A DNA stretch of 64,000 nt from Pseudomonas sp. ATCC PTA-122608 (GCF_001952855.1 NZ_LPNO01000010.1:82638-146637), one strand, 5' to 3'; shown: positions 38,233-47,742, counted from the stretch's first letter. Notes: a model not told the origin generated them from the sequence alone. Numbers and translations are program-made.

Positions 38233-39009
38233 TTATTCCGTTTTGCCTTGGCTGACACATTCGCCGCGTCGCCACAGGCTCCACTGGCCCGGTTCGTAGC
38301 GGGTCCAGGTCTCGTTTTCGGTCAGGGGTTCGGTGGCAATCACCGTCACCACATCATTAGGCGTGGTTTCGGCCTGAAAATCGACGATCACGTCGACATC
38401 TTTCAACCGCGCGGGGCCAAACGGCGCACGCCGGGTGATCTGTGCCAGTTTGGTCGAGCAATAGCAGAACAGCCAGTCACCGTCGCTGAGCAGGCAATTG
38501 AACACGCCCTTGCTGCGGTATTCGCTGCAGGCGGCGATCAGGTCCGGCAGCACCTGTTCGATGTCCACCGGCTCCGGAAACGCTTCGCGGACACGGTTGA
38601 GCAAATCGCAGAACGCCGCTTCGCTGTCGGTATCGCCCACCGGGCGGTAGAACGTGGCGCGGGGGTTGAAGTCCGCCAGTTGGCCGTTATGCGCGAAGCA
38701 CCAGTTGCGGCCCCACAGTTCACGCACGAACGGGTGGGTATTGGACAGGCACACCTTGCCGACATTGGCCTGGCGGATATGGCCAATCACCACTTCACTC
38801 TTGATGGGATAACGCTGCACCAGCAGCGCGACTTCCGATTCGCTGCTGGCCGCCGGGTCCTGGAACAACCGCAGGCCGCGGCCTTCGTAGAAGGCGATGC
38901 CCCAACCGTCGCGGTGGGGGCCGGTGCGTCCGCCGCGCTGCATCAGCCCGGTAAAGCTGAAGACGATATCGGTCGGTACGTTGGCACTCATGCCCAATAA
39001 TTCACACAT
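38233..39009 (-). CDS. Class II glutamine amidotransferase (YafJ-like)
   Basis: 258 residues. The Ntn-type nucleophile is Cys2 ([12 protein letters not shown]), exposed after Met removal. Other family residues: [21 protein letters not shown] and a D-S-E-A helix in [13 protein letters not shown]. This fold hydrolyses glutamine to release ammonia, often for a partner enzyme; the YafJ/EgtC-type branch has no confirmed role in Pseudomonas. Its synthetase partner, if any, is not visible next door. Confidence 0.88.
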   Translation of the reverse strand: MCELLGMSANVPTDIVFSFTGLMQRGGRTGPHRDGWGIAFYEGRGLRLFQDPAASSESEVALLVQRYPIKSEVVIGHIRQANVGKVCLSNTHPFVRELWGRNWCFAHNGQLADFNPRATFYRPVGDTDSEAAFCDLLNRVREAFPEPVDIEQVLPDLIAACSEYRSKGVFNCLLSDGDWLFCYCSTKLAQITRRAPFGPARLKDVDVIVDFQAETTPNDVVTVIATEPLTENETWTRYEPGQWSLWRRGECVSQGKTE

Positions 39010-39039
39010 GCCAGGCTTCTCGATACAGGGCGTACAACG

Positions 39040-39516
39040 TTAAAGGCGCGGTTCGACCCGCATACCGCTGACAGGGGCCGGGCGACCGTATCGCTCATCG
39101 GCGAAGGGTTCGTCGTCATCCGGCTCGGCGGCAGCGGCTGCCGCAGCGGCGGCCTTCTGCTCCCGGCGGGCCCTGGAGGCACGCTCGATGGGCCAGCGGA
39201 TCAGCACAAACACCAGGTACACGCCAAACGCGATCATGGAGTACATGAACAAATCGGAAATCGCCCGCCAGGCGTTGTTGCCGACCTTGAGCACCAGGTC
39301 CAGGGCGGTGATGGCCACGGCCGGGGCGAACTGGGTCTTCACCGGGTCGACAATGGTCGGGCTGAACAGCAGCACCGCCATCAGCAACCGCAGCGGCTCG
39401 CGCAGCCAGCGCCACATCCAGCGGGTCATGGCAAACCACACCAGCAGGCAACCCAGGGCTGCGAAGGCGTAGAGGCCCCAAGCGATCAGATAGTCGTTCT
39501 CGGTCATGGTGTCCAT
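39040..39516 (-). CDS. Small membrane protein with Ala-rich linker
   Basis: About 158 residues with three or four hydrophobic segments (AWGLYAFAALGCLLVWFAM, a second near LLMAVLLFSPTIV, and MIAFGVYLVFVLIRWPIE) and a charged, Ala-rich C-terminal tail (AAAAAAAAEPDDDEPFADER). I place the start at ATG 39516 (or 39507); no good ribosome binding site is seen at either. Transcribed in line with the amidotransferase gene 30 bases away. Family not recognised. Confidence 0.7.
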   Translation of the reverse strand: MDTMTENDYLIAWGLYAFAALGCLLVWFAMTRWMWRWLREPLRLLMAVLLFSPTIVDPVKTQFAPAVAITALDLVLKVGNNAWRAISDLFMYSMIAFGVYLVFVLIRWPIERASRARREQKAAAAAAAAAEPDDDEPFADERYGRPAPVSGMRVEPRL

Positions 39517-39606
39517 GGCAAGGTAGGCAAACAGGCGGCTATGATAACGGCTTTTCAGTGCCGAGGCTGCAATGCCGTCGGCCAACCGCCAGACAGAGAG
39601 TGATCC

Positions 39607-41661
39607 ATGCCCCCATCGACCCACATCACTGCCGCCCCGATCGCCCGCAAGGCCCCAGGCACCGACCCGTACGCCTGGCTGCAAGCGCGTGACAGCGCCG
39701 AGGTGCTCGATTACCTCAAGGCGGAAAATGCCTGGCAAGACGCTCAACTGTCCGACCAACAGGCGCTGCGCGAGACCCTGTTCGAAGAGATCAAGGGCCG
39801 CATCCTCGAAACCGACCTGTCCCTGCCCTCGCCTTGGGGCCCGTACCTGTATTACACCCGCACCACCGCCGGCGACGAGTACGCCCGCCACTACCGCTGC
39901 CCGCGCCCGGCGGATGACAGCCAACAGGTCGACGAAAGCGCGGAAGAGCTGCTGCTGGACCCGAACGTGCTGGCCAATGGCGGCTTTTTCTCCCTCGGCG
40001 CCTTCAGCATCAGCCCGGACCACCAGCGCCTGGCCTACAGCCTGGACACCAACGGCGAAGAGATTTACACCCTCTACGTGAAGGAATTGGCCACCGGCAA
40101 GGTCAGCGAACTGGAGTTCGAAGATTGCGACGGCAGCATGACCTGGGCCAATGACAGCCTGACCCTGTTCTTCACTGAACTGGACGACACCCACCGCCCG
40201 CACAAGCTGTATCGCTATCGCCTGGACGGCACCGCCGCCGAAGAAGTGTTCCACGAGCCCGACGGCCGTTTCTTCCTGCACTGCTACCGCTCAAGTTCCG
40301 AGCGCCAGTTGCTGCTGGCCCTGGGCAGCAAGACCACCAGCGAAATCTGGGCCCTGGACGCCGAGCAGCCGCAGCAGGCGTTTACCTGCCTGGCACCACG
40401 GGTCGAAGGCCATGAATATGACGTCGACCACGGCAAGCTGGACGACCAGTGGACCTGGTTTATCCGCAGCAACCGCGACGGCATCAACTTCGCCCTGTTC
40501 CAGGCCGCCGACACCGGCAGCGTGCCGACCCAGGACGACTGGCAGAACCTGATCCCCCACGACGACGCCGTGATGCTGGATGGCGTGAGCCTCAACGCCC
40601 GGGCCATGACCCTGAGTTTGCGGATCGGTGGTTTGCCGATCATCGAAGTGCGCCCACAAGGCCAGGCCGCTTATCGGGTGGAATTACCGGATGCGGCCTA
40701 CAGCCTCTATGTGCAAAACAGTCTGGAATTTGTCAGCGACAAGATCCGCCTGCGTTATGAAGCCTTGAACCGCCCGGCCCAGGTCCGTCAGCTGGAACTG
40801 GCCAGCGGCGCACAACAAGTGCTCAAGGAAACCCCGGTGCTGGGGGTGTTCAACGCCGACGACTACGTCAGCCAACGATTGTGGGCGACGTCGGCCGATG
40901 GCATTCAGGTGCCGATTAGCCTTGTAGTCCGACGCGACCAGTTGGGTAAGCCAACGCCGCTCTACCTGTACGGCTATGGTGCCTATGGCCAGAGCCTCGA
41001 CCCGTGGTTCTCCCACGCCCGCCTGAGCCTGCTGGACCGTGGCGTGGCCTTCGCCATTGCCCATGTGCGCGGCGGCGGCGAACTGGGCGAAGCCTGGTAC
41101 CGCGCCGGCAAGCAGGAGCACAAGCAAAACACCTTCAGCGACTTTATCGCCTGCGCCGAACACCTGATCGCCCAGGGCCTGACTACCTCCAAGCAACTGG
41201 CCATCAGCGGCGGGAGCGCCGGCGGCCTGTTGATTGGCGCGGTGCTCAATCAACGCCCGGAGCTGTTCCAGGCGGCGATTGCCGAAGTGCCGTTCGTCGA
41301 CGTGCTCAACACCATGCTCGACCCTGAATTGCCGCTGACCATCACCGAGTACGACGAATGGGGTAACCCTGAAGAGCCCGAGGTGTATGAGCGGATCAAG
41401 GCCTACGCGCCGTACGAAAACGTCAGCGCCCAGGCTTACCCTGCGACGCTGGTGATCGCCGGCTACAACGACAGCCGCGTGCAATATTGGGAAGCGGCCA
41501 AGTGGGTGGCCAAGCTGCGCGATACCAAGACCGACGATAACCTGCTGCTGCTCAAGACCGAACTGGGCGCAGGCCATGGCGGCATGAGTGGGCGTTACCA
41601 GGGATTACGTGACGTAGCACTCGAATATGCATTTGTTTTCAAGGCGCTGGGGCTGATTTAA
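39607..41661 (+). CDS. ptrB: Oligopeptidase B (S9A prolyl oligopeptidase family)
   Basis: 684 residues, cytoplasmic. N-terminal beta-propeller part followed by an alpha/beta-hydrolase domain with catalytic Ser537 in SGGSAGGLLIG and His657 in GAGHGGMSGR; the third residue is an Asp in the NDSRVQYWE region. The acidic residues that give cleavage after Lys/Arg (YDEWGNPEEPEVYERI area) fit oligopeptidase B rather than prolyl endopeptidase. Degrades short peptides. No signal peptide. Confidence 0.9.
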   Translation: MPPSTHITAAPIARKAPGTDPYAWLQARDSAEVLDYLKAENAWQDAQLSDQQALRETLFEEIKGRILETDLSLPSPWGPYLYYTRTTAGDEYARHYRCPRPADDSQQVDESAEELLLDPNVLANGGFFSLGAFSISPDHQRLAYSLDTNGEEIYTLYVKELATGKVSELEFEDCDGSMTWANDSLTLFFTELDDTHRPHKLYRYRLDGTAAEEVFHEPDGRFFLHCYRSSSERQLLLALGSKTTSEIWALDAEQPQQAFTCLAPRVEGHEYDVDHGKLDDQWTWFIRSNRDGINFALFQAADTGSVPTQDDWQNLIPHDDAVMLDGVSLNARAMTLSLRIGGLPIIEVRPQGQAAYRVELPDAAYSLYVQNSLEFVSDKIRLRYEALNRPAQVRQLELASGAQQVLKETPVLGVFNADDYVSQRLWATSADGIQVPISLVVRRDQLGKPTPLYLYGYGAYGQSLDPWFSHARLSLLDRGVAFAIAHVRGGGELGEAWYRAGKQEHKQNTFSDFIACAEHLIAQGLTTSKQLAISGGSAGGLLIGAVLNQRPELFQAAIAEVPFVDVLNTMLDPELPLTITEYDEWGNPEEPEVYERIKAYAPYENVSAQAYPATLVIAGYNDSRVQYWEAAKWVAKLRDTKTDDNLLLLKTELGAGHGGMSGRYQGLRDVALEYAFVFKALGLI

Positions 41662-41745
41662 GGAACTCCGCCTGGCGGACGGGTCTGAACACCTGACCGC
41701 CGGGCGCGCGCCCTGCACGATTTATGGACGAAGACTGTAAGCCTC

Positions 41746-42219
41746 ATGCCAGAACCGACCTTACTCAATAACGAAATCCGCGACATGCTGATGGATTGCG
41801 GCCTGTTCGACCCGTTGCTGCCGGAAGACTTCCACGTAGCGGCGGGCTATTTCAATATCAGCACCATCGCCCGCGATGAAGTGATATTCCTCGAGGGCGA
41901 CGCCGGTACCTTCATGTGCATCATCCACTCAGGCCAGGTGGCGGTGCAGAAGACCAACCATGAAGGTCAGCGGCTGACCATCGCCACCTTGCGCAGTGGA
42001 CGGGCCTTCGGCGAGATGGCCGTGCTGGATGGCGAGCGCCGGTCCGCCAGCTGTGTGGCAGCCAGCGATTGCGTGCTGTTGAACCTGGGCAAGGATTCCC
42101 TGGAAAAAATGCTCAACGATGCACCGAAAATCGCGGCCAAGATCATTCGTGCGATTGCTATCGCCCTGTCCAGGCGCCTGCGCATGGCGGACGGGCAATT
42201 GCTGTCCCAGCAGTTTTAA
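41746..42219 (+). CDS. Single cyclic-nucleotide-binding-domain protein
   Basis: 157 residues, essentially one CNB domain. The phosphate-binding cassette is FGEMAVLDGERRSASCVA with the conserved Glu and the Arg of the R-S-A triplet, so binding of cAMP or cGMP is plausible. Unlike Crp/Fnr regulators there is no C-terminal helix-turn-helix, only a short helix (ALSRRLRMADGQ), so any output is through a partner. Its stop overlaps the convergent secreted-protein gene by four bases. Confidence 0.85.
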   Translation: MPEPTLLNNEIRDMLMDCGLFDPLLPEDFHVAAGYFNISTIARDEVIFLEGDAGTFMCIIHSGQVAVQKTNHEGQRLTIATLRSGRAFGEMAVLDGERRSASCVAASDCVLLNLGKDSLEKMLNDAPKIAAKIIRAIAIALSRRLRMADGQLLSQQF

Positions 42220-42503
42220 CCGCCTGGGGTCTTGGGCTTGATGTCGCTCTGCTGCAAGCCCGGGATTGTCTGGTCCTTCGGCGGCGTGGGCAGCACGATA
42301 GGCGCCAACAACGGTTCACCACCGCCGGCCGCCTTTGGCGTCGCCGGTGGCGTGACTTGCGGGTACGGTGTGGGCGTTGCAGTACCCGGCGAACCCGCCG
42401 TGGGCGCGGGGGTAATCGGTACGGTTTGCGACTCCTGAGCCTGGGCCACACCGCCAAGGGCGAGCGCGCTCCACACAATGACCGTTAGAATGCTGCACTT
42501 CAT
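42216..42503 (-). CDS. Small proline-rich secreted protein
   Basis: 95 residues with a signal peptide (KCSILTVIVWSALALGGVAQ, cleavage near AQAQ) and a mature part very rich in Pro and Thr (TPAPTAGSPGTATPTPYPQV, then PPATPKAAGGG). Such low-complexity tails are common in periplasmic or cell-wall-facing proteins; no domain recognised. ATG 42503 has GGAG 6 bases upstream. Convergent with the CNB gene, sharing four bases at the stops. Confidence 0.72.
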   Translation of the reverse strand: MKCSILTVIVWSALALGGVAQAQESQTVPITPAPTAGSPGTATPTPYPQVTPPATPKAAGGGEPLLAPIVLPTPPKDQTIPGLQQSDIKPKTPGG

Positions 42504-42581
42504 CGATGGCTCCATGGCCTGACCGTAAAGTCGTAAGGCTACTCCCAACCGCGCAAGAATGCCCTTCCCAATGAGATTTCC

Positions 42582-43268
42582 ATGAAACGTTTTGTTCTGC
42601 TGGACACCACTCCAATCCCCGACAACGGCGGTGCCTTGTGCCTGTTCGAATACGGTGAGGATTTTGTCATCAAGATTCAGGGCGGTGACGGTGGCCAGTT
42701 GATGAACACGCGTATGCACGGTTCCGAGGATGCGCTGGCGGAGATTCCGTGCCGTAAAGTCGCCGGTCGGCCCGGCTCCAGGGTGTTGATTGGCGGCCTG
42801 GGCATGGGCTTTACCCTGGCTGCGGCGCTCAAGCACCTGGGTAAAACCGCCGAAGTGGTGGTCGCCGAACTGGTGCCCGGCGTAGTGGAATGGAATCGCG
42901 GGCCGCTGGGGGAAAAGTCCGGCCGCCCGCTGCTGGACCCGCGCACCGTGATCCGCCTGGAAGACGTGGCCAAGGTGCTGCAGGCCGAGCCCCAGGGCTT
43001 TGATGCGATCATGCTGGACGTCGACAACGGCCCCGAAGGCCTGACGCAAAAAGCCAACAGTTGGCTGTATTCCGCCGGCGGCCTCAGCGCCTGCGCCAAG
43101 GCCCTGCGGCCCAAGGGCGTGCTGGCCGTGTGGTCGGCCAGCGCCGACAAACAGTTCAGCGACAAACTGCGCAAGGCCGGCTTCAAGGCCGAGGAAGTGC
43201 AGGTGTTTGCCCATGGCAACAAGGGCACGCGGCATACCATCTGGATTGCTGAAAAGCTCAAGGGCTAA
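42582..43268 (+). CDS. Spermidine synthase-like methyltransferase-fold protein
   Basis: 228 residues. Rossmann core with the glycine motif RVLIGGLGMGFTLAAALKHL (about residues 68-88), acidic strand end VVVAELVPGVVEWN and DAIMLDVDNGPEGL, similar to the spermidine synthase fold but without the separate N-terminal beta domain of SpeE. It may bind SAM or decarboxylated SAM; the reaction is unknown. Confidence 0.8.
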   Translation: MKRFVLLDTTPIPDNGGALCLFEYGEDFVIKIQGGDGGQLMNTRMHGSEDALAEIPCRKVAGRPGSRVLIGGLGMGFTLAAALKHLGKTAEVVVAELVPGVVEWNRGPLGEKSGRPLLDPRTVIRLEDVAKVLQAEPQGFDAIMLDVDNGPEGLTQKANSWLYSAGGLSACAKALRPKGVLAVWSASADKQFSDKLRKAGFKAEEVQVFAHGNKGTRHTIWIAEKLKG

Positions 43269-43290
43269 GCATTAACTGCGTGGGTTGCCG

Positions 43291-44175
43291 TCAGATCGAC
43301 CGGCGCAGTCGATTCAAATGCCTCAAGCCTTCCAGCACCAACACCACCACCGCCAGCCAGATCGGCAGGTAGGTCATCCACTGGCCCGGCTTGAGGGCGT
43401 CTCCCAGCATCAGCGACACGGCCACCAGCAGCACCGGCTCCGCGTAACTGAGCAAACCGAACAGGCTGAACGGCAACAGCCGGCTGGCCATGATGTAGGA
43501 ATAACCCGCCGCTGCGCTGACCAACCCCATCAGTGGCACCAGCCAATAGAGCGCCGGGCGCTGCGCCAGGGTCTCGCCGATGGGTTCACCACCCACGACG
43601 AACCACAGTGCGACCGGGATCATCAGCATCATATCCAGCCACAGCCCGCCCAGGTTGTCGGTCCCGCAGCGCCGACGCAGCACGAAATACATTGGATAAC
43701 CCACGCACACCACCAGCGTGGTCCAGGAGAACCCGCCCGTGCGGTACAACTCATTGGCCACGCCCACCGCCGCCAGCGCTGCGGCAATCTTTTGCAGATG
43801 TGAAAGGCGTTCGCCGTAAACGATGCGGCCAGTGATGACCATGGTCAGCGGTAACAGGAAATAGCCCAGCGACACATCCAGGCCGTGGCCGTTGAGGGGC
43901 GCCCACATGAATATCCACAACTGCACCCCCACCAGCGCACTGGTGACCACGACACAGGGCAGTAGGGCGGGTTTCTCCCGCAGCCGTTTATAGATCAGCG
44001 GCACCCACTTCCAGTCCCCGGAGAGGACCAGCAGCAGCGTCATGAAGGGCAACGAAATGAGCATTCGCCAGCCAAATATCTGCTGACCATTCAAGGGCTC
44101 AAGAAGGGAGGTAAAGAAATACAGCACGCCAAACAGGAAGGAAGCGGAAACCGCCAGAACAACGCCTTTAGACAC
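43291..44175 (-). CDS. EamA/RarD-family transporter
   Basis: 294 residues with ten hydrophobic helices. The N-terminus (KGVVLAVSASFLFGVLYFFT) and SALVGVQLWIFMWAPLNGHG are typical of the RarD branch of the drug/metabolite transporters. Start at GTG 44175, with AGAGG five bases upstream, rather than the ATG 8 codons earlier. Substrate unknown (chloramphenicol sensitivity was the original phenotype of rarD). Its upstream region is unusually AT-rich. Confidence 0.85.
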   Translation of the reverse strand: MSKGVVLAVSASFLFGVLYFFTSLLEPLNGQQIFGWRMLISLPFMTLLLVLSGDWKWVPLIYKRLREKPALLPCVVVTSALVGVQLWIFMWAPLNGHGLDVSLGYFLLPLTMVITGRIVYGERLSHLQKIAAALAAVGVANELYRTGGFSWTTLVVCVGYPMYFVLRRRCGTDNLGGLWLDMMLMIPVALWFVVGGEPIGETLAQRPALYWLVPLMGLVSAAAGYSYIMASRLLPFSLFGLLSYAEPVLLVAVSLMLGDALKPGQWMTYLPIWLAVVVLVLEGLRHLNRLRRSI

Positions 44176-44734
44176 AACAGCCTCTACAAAAAATTGCATG
44201 TTTTAAATTGAAGCCGGTCGTTATATTCACGCAGTGCGAATAGGAGCGAGATGAACATCAGAACTTATTAACAGACACCACAAATTTATAACTCACGAAG
44301 ACATAAGCCCTAAGTTATAAACTTACAAGAACAGGTTAATTCGTCGGTTTTTTTATTATTTTCAAGACGATCATCAGACTCTTCAACCAACCCGGTTTCG
44401 GTCATTGGAAGCAGCACGCTCTGGACGAGCGACTCTGATTTGAAACGCCACAACGTCAGCCACAGGGGTTGAAATCGTGAAGGGAAATCCCGATTTACGG
44501 GAAACTAACAGTTGCCAGGAAAGACCTGAGCCATTGAACACCTGACAGTGGGCCAGGAGACGCCACACTAAAGAAGCTGACAAAGTTAGTCCACTACTTT
44601 CTTGCCCGCTCTAACTATTTTTAGATTTCATCTAATTAACTGTATTTATATCGATATCAGGTCGACCATTACTGTATATTTAGCCGCTATACGCTTTGCA
44701 GAAGCGACACAAGGCCGCCCCCGCCAGCCGCCAA
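44176..44734. other. AT-rich intergenic region without a supported gene
   Basis: About 560 bases, much more AT-rich than the flanks, between the rarD-like start and the 3' end of the ParB/Srx-like gene. It contains a TTTATAACT-N19-AGTTATAAA inverted repeat (44285-44321). The only open frames are short, have poor start sites and no recognisable product. Confidence 0.5.
44285..44321. promoter_or_regulatory. 9-bp inverted repeat upstream of the rarD-like gene
   Basis: TTTATAACT (44285-44293) and AGTTATAAA (44313-44321), exact complements with 19 bases between. About 110 bases upstream of the GTG start. Could be an operator or the stem of a leader hairpin. Confidence 0.4.
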
Positions 44735-45640
44735 CTATTTGCTTCTACTGTCGATAACGTAGGGCACTTTCTTTTCGAAGGTACTCTTCAGTTCTTTGCG
44801 ATTCAGCGTGGTGAAACCGCCGAGTTGCCGAGCGTTGAAGCCGCTGTCTCCCACTGGCGCATCCGGCGCCAGGCTGACCATGCGCTGGGCGACCGCTTCG
44901 ATCGCATCCTGATAGCCGCCCTGCTTGTTCAGGTTGAAGGCGCGCAGGTCAATCAGCGGCCGCAGCCAGTTGCCCCAATAAAACTCTAGAAATTCTGGCA
45001 CGACCGCGCCCGAATTCGGTTTGCCATAGGACGCCTTGCGGGCGAAGTACACCAGGCTGCGGAAGGAATCGTCACTCAGGTTCTTGAAGCCCAAGTGCGC
45101 GGGAAGTTGCGCAGGCGTTATGGCTTGGCCGTTGCGGTCCTTGAGCCAGACCTTGTGGCCTTGTTCCATACGTTTCCAGAAGGTGGCCATGTCCGGGCTA
45201 TTGCTGAAATCGTCCGTCACCCTTACCCACATCTTCAACTGCGGCCCGGCGCCCGGCTGTTCCCACAAAGTGCTGAAACTGTGGTGACCGTCAGTCAGGT
45301 ACAACTGGCCTGCAGGACCGACCGCCACGGTTTTCATGTCCGCCGGATGAGCGCCCACCGGCTCCTTGCAGGTGAAGCTGTCGGGATTCTGCAGGTTCGC
45401 ATCCTTGGGAACCTTTTTGGTGCCGCCCTGGCCATTGGTTTCGCAATATTCGTCGAACACCAACTTGGGTGATTCGGCAAACGCCCCCAGTTTGTAATGG
45501 ATCTGATCAAAGCCGATGACCGCCTGGGTCGGATGAAGTTGTTCCAGTGCCACCTCAATCACCTGGCCCGGCTTGGGCGTGGAGAACGCCTGGGCTTGAA
45601 AGGTGCTCGCGCACAACAGCAAGGCTAATAACAAACGCAT
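44735..45640 (-). CDS. Secreted ParB/Srx-fold protein associated with a porin
   Basis: 301 residues with a signal peptide (MRLLLALLLCASTFQAQAFS). The segment QVIEVALEQLHPTQAVIGFD near the mature N-terminus and LYLTDGHHSFSTLWE correspond to the ParB/sulfiredoxin nucleotide-binding fold of the ParBc_2 type, here exported to the periplasm. The reaction is unknown. It follows an OprP/OprO-type porin gene by 33 bases, so both are probably coexpressed. ATG 45640 (AAGGA 9 bases upstream) is preferred over a TTG three codons earlier that abuts the ribosome binding site. Confidence 0.82.
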   Translation of the reverse strand: MRLLLALLLCASTFQAQAFSTPKPGQVIEVALEQLHPTQAVIGFDQIHYKLGAFAESPKLVFDEYCETNGQGGTKKVPKDANLQNPDSFTCKEPVGAHPADMKTVAVGPAGQLYLTDGHHSFSTLWEQPGAGPQLKMWVRVTDDFSNSPDMATFWKRMEQGHKVWLKDRNGQAITPAQLPAHLGFKNLSDDSFRSLVYFARKASYGKPNSGAVVPEFLEFYWGNWLRPLIDLRAFNLNKQGGYQDAIEAVAQRMVSLAPDAPVGDSGFNARQLGGFTTLNRKELKSTFEKKVPYVIDSRSK

Positions 45641-45673
45641 GAATTTCAATCCTTAATCAATGGAGGCAATCCT

Positions 45674-46918
45674 TCAAAACACGTACTGCACGCGCAAGGC
45701 CATGGCATCACCGTCCTGATCGCCGACGGCGTTCCCGAAGCCGTCGGACGAAGCCTTGACGTAGTTGGCCGAGATTCTCACTGCGTCGTTGGCGTACCAG
45801 TTCACACCTAAGGTGTGCACCTTGGCGGCGTTATCCAACAAATCGTGTTCCCGGACATTGAGGTGGTCATAACGATAGAAGACTTCCCAGGCACCGAGGT
45901 GTTTATCCTGCGCTTTGATCCGGTCGAATTTACCACCGTCGAGCTTATAGCCCCTCGCCTCGCCGGTCAGGGTATACGCCAACTGGCCGTAGTAGCCGGT
46001 GGCATCACGGTCATGGTTGCTGACGCCAGACTTGGCTACCAACTGTCGCCGCAGATACTCGCCTTGCAGGGAAAATGGTCCGGCGGCGTAGGCAAATTCC
46101 AAGCTGGCGGCCGAATCGCCGTCAAAGGCACCCAGGGTCTTGGGTGCCAGTTCCGGACGGTTGCCGTTGTGTGTGGTCTGCGACACGCCCCGAACACCCA
46201 GGCGGGTGCGAATTCTTCCGTCGAAACTCTCGGCGTCGCTGTAGGCGTAGCTCAGCCCGAAGTGCAGGACATGCCCCGGCCGCGCCAGAGGCGCAAACAC
46301 CAAGCGCAGGTTGTAGTTATTGGCGCCCTTGCCATCGGCGTCTTTGTTAGAAGACGGGCGCAGGACACTCGCCGAGCCGTAGAACATTCCCGTCACCCCC
46401 GACACCTGTGCCCCCGAGCCTTCGTCGCGGTCACTGACCCAAGGCGCAAGGTCGTTGAGCACACTGCGCTCGATCGCGGTGGTCCACTTGGAACTGGTAG
46501 CGCCCTCAAGGCTGAAGTCCGGGTCGAAACGGCCGACCTTGAACCTCACCGGATCCAGCCCCAGATAGCGGATGGTGGCCTCCTTGATCGGCGTATCTGT
46601 ACTACTCAACTCCAGGGCAAAATTGTAGCCCCAGACGCCATAGGCCTTGCCGGACATTTCCAGGCGACTGCGGCGAAAATAGGCAGCGTCGGCGCGGCTA
46701 CCGTTTTCGGTGTATAGCCCGTCGAAGGTATCGAAGTCCGCCTGCAAGCGGCCGCCAATCTGGAAAGTGAACTGATCATCCGTGGTTGCCACCTCAAGGC
46801 CGCCCTTGGTCTTGATGACAAGATCGGCGCCGTCTGTAGTGACGGTCCCGGCGAGCACCTGGACGGCACCAAGCAGCGCAGTGGCGCCCAGCGTGAGACG
46901 TGCGGAAAATATCGACAT
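45674..46918 (-). CDS. OprP/OprO-family porin, second copy
   Basis: 414 residues; signal peptide ends near VQVLAG. Shares the N-terminal [11 protein letters not shown] and GGRLQADFDTFDG, the RFDPDFSLEGATSSKWTTA segment and the C-terminal ALRVQYVF with the porin at 13560-14894, so they are paralogues with moderate divergence. ATG 46918 has GGGGAGG five bases upstream. The next gene, a secreted ParB/Srx-fold protein, is probably cotranscribed. No clear Pho box upstream; TAATGACAG at about 47029-47037 is only a half-site. Confidence 0.88.
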   Translation of the reverse strand: MSIFSARLTLGATALLGAVQVLAGTVTTDGADLVIKTKGGLEVATTDDQFTFQIGGRLQADFDTFDGLYTENGSRADAAYFRRSRLEMSGKAYGVWGYNFALELSSTDTPIKEATIRYLGLDPVRFKVGRFDPDFSLEGATSSKWTTAIERSVLNDLAPWVSDRDEGSGAQVSGVTGMFYGSASVLRPSSNKDADGKGANNYNLRLVFAPLARPGHVLHFGLSYAYSDAESFDGRIRTRLGVRGVSQTTHNGNRPELAPKTLGAFDGDSAASLEFAYAAGPFSLQGEYLRRQLVAKSGVSNHDRDATGYYGQLAYTLTGEARGYKLDGGKFDRIKAQDKHLGAWEVFYRYDHLNVREHDLLDNAAKVHTLGVNWYANDAVRISANYVKASSDGFGNAVGDQDGDAMALRVQYVF

Positions 46919-47204
46919 TTCAACCTCCCCTTGGTCAGGCTCCGACTGCATGGTCGGACCCGTTAGTTGTGAGGGGCGGCAGCTTGGCGACGAACAATTT
47001 CAGGGAAGTTGCAACCCTACGCACATTTAATGACAGGGCAGTCGACGTTGATTTGGCCGCGTGTTTTCGGGACCGGCTCAAACATTCAATTACAAATAAT
47101 CAGGTCCTACAGCCGGTCCTACAACCGAAAAAGCCAAGGGCTAATTACCGCGCAAGCAGCTAGAATCAACGCTATCCGTGATCCACTAAAAGACAGGAGC
47201 CATG

Positions 47205-47579
47205 ATGAGCTCGACCAACCCGCCCTCCCACACCGCCAAGCTGGACCGCATCCTCGCCGATGCCCAGCGTGACCGGGAAATGGGCTACCGCGACAAAGCC
47301 CTGAAGATGTACCCCCACGTGTGCGGCCGCTGCGCCCGCGAATTCGCCGGCAAGCGCCTGAGCGAACTGACCGTGCACCACCGCAACCACAACCATGACG
47401 ACAACCCCCAGGACGGCTCCAACTGGGAGTTGCTTTGCCTGTATTGCCACGACAACGAACACTCGCGTTATACCGACCAGCAGTATTTCGGCGAAGGCTC
47501 CACCAGCAGCCCGACGATTGCCAAGGCGACCCACAACCCGTTTGCGGCGCTGGCCGGGCTGATGAAGAAAGACGACTGA
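47205..47579 (+). CDS. yajD: YajD-family HNH nuclease
   Basis: 124 residues. The HNH beta-beta-alpha-metal motif is visible: CGRC, HHRNHNHDDNPQDGSNWELL and CLYCHDNEH, with both zinc-binding Cys pairs and the catalytic His. The family is widespread in proteobacteria with no clear physiological role. ATG 47205 is 5 bases from AGGAG; an ATG one codon earlier is too close. Confidence 0.88.
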   Translation: MSSTNPPSHTAKLDRILADAQRDREMGYRDKALKMYPHVCGRCAREFAGKRLSELTVHHRNHNHDDNPQDGSNWELLCLYCHDNEHSRYTDQQYFGEGSTSSPTIAKATHNPFAALAGLMKKDD

Positions 47580-47605
47580 GTATCTTCGCTGAATGTGAAG
47601 GACCC

Positions 47606-47672
47606 ATCGCGGGCAAGCCCGGCTCCCACAGGGGAATGCATTCCAAATGTGGGAGCCGGGCTTGCCCGCGAT
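47606..47672. repeat. REP palindrome pair (GTGGGAGCCGGGC type)
   Basis: ATCGCGGGCAAGCCCGGCTCCCACA then its inverse TGTGGGAGCCGGGCTTGCCCGCGAT with a short spacer; opposite orientation and different core (CCGGGC) from the other pairs in the window. Confidence 0.85.
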
Positions 47673-47742
47673 AGCGATCGCCCAAGCAATACATTAGCCC
47701 GAGGCCGTATAATCGCGGCTTTTCTCGAAGGCACCCTTTCCC

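Noticed and set aside
39607..40281. Extension of the small membrane protein at 39040 upstream past 39516 on the minus strand
   Set aside because: The extension is antisense to oligopeptidase B and lacks membrane character.
47029..47040. Pho box upstream of the second porin
   Set aside because: Only one half-site TAATGACAG; a second repeat at the right spacing is absent.
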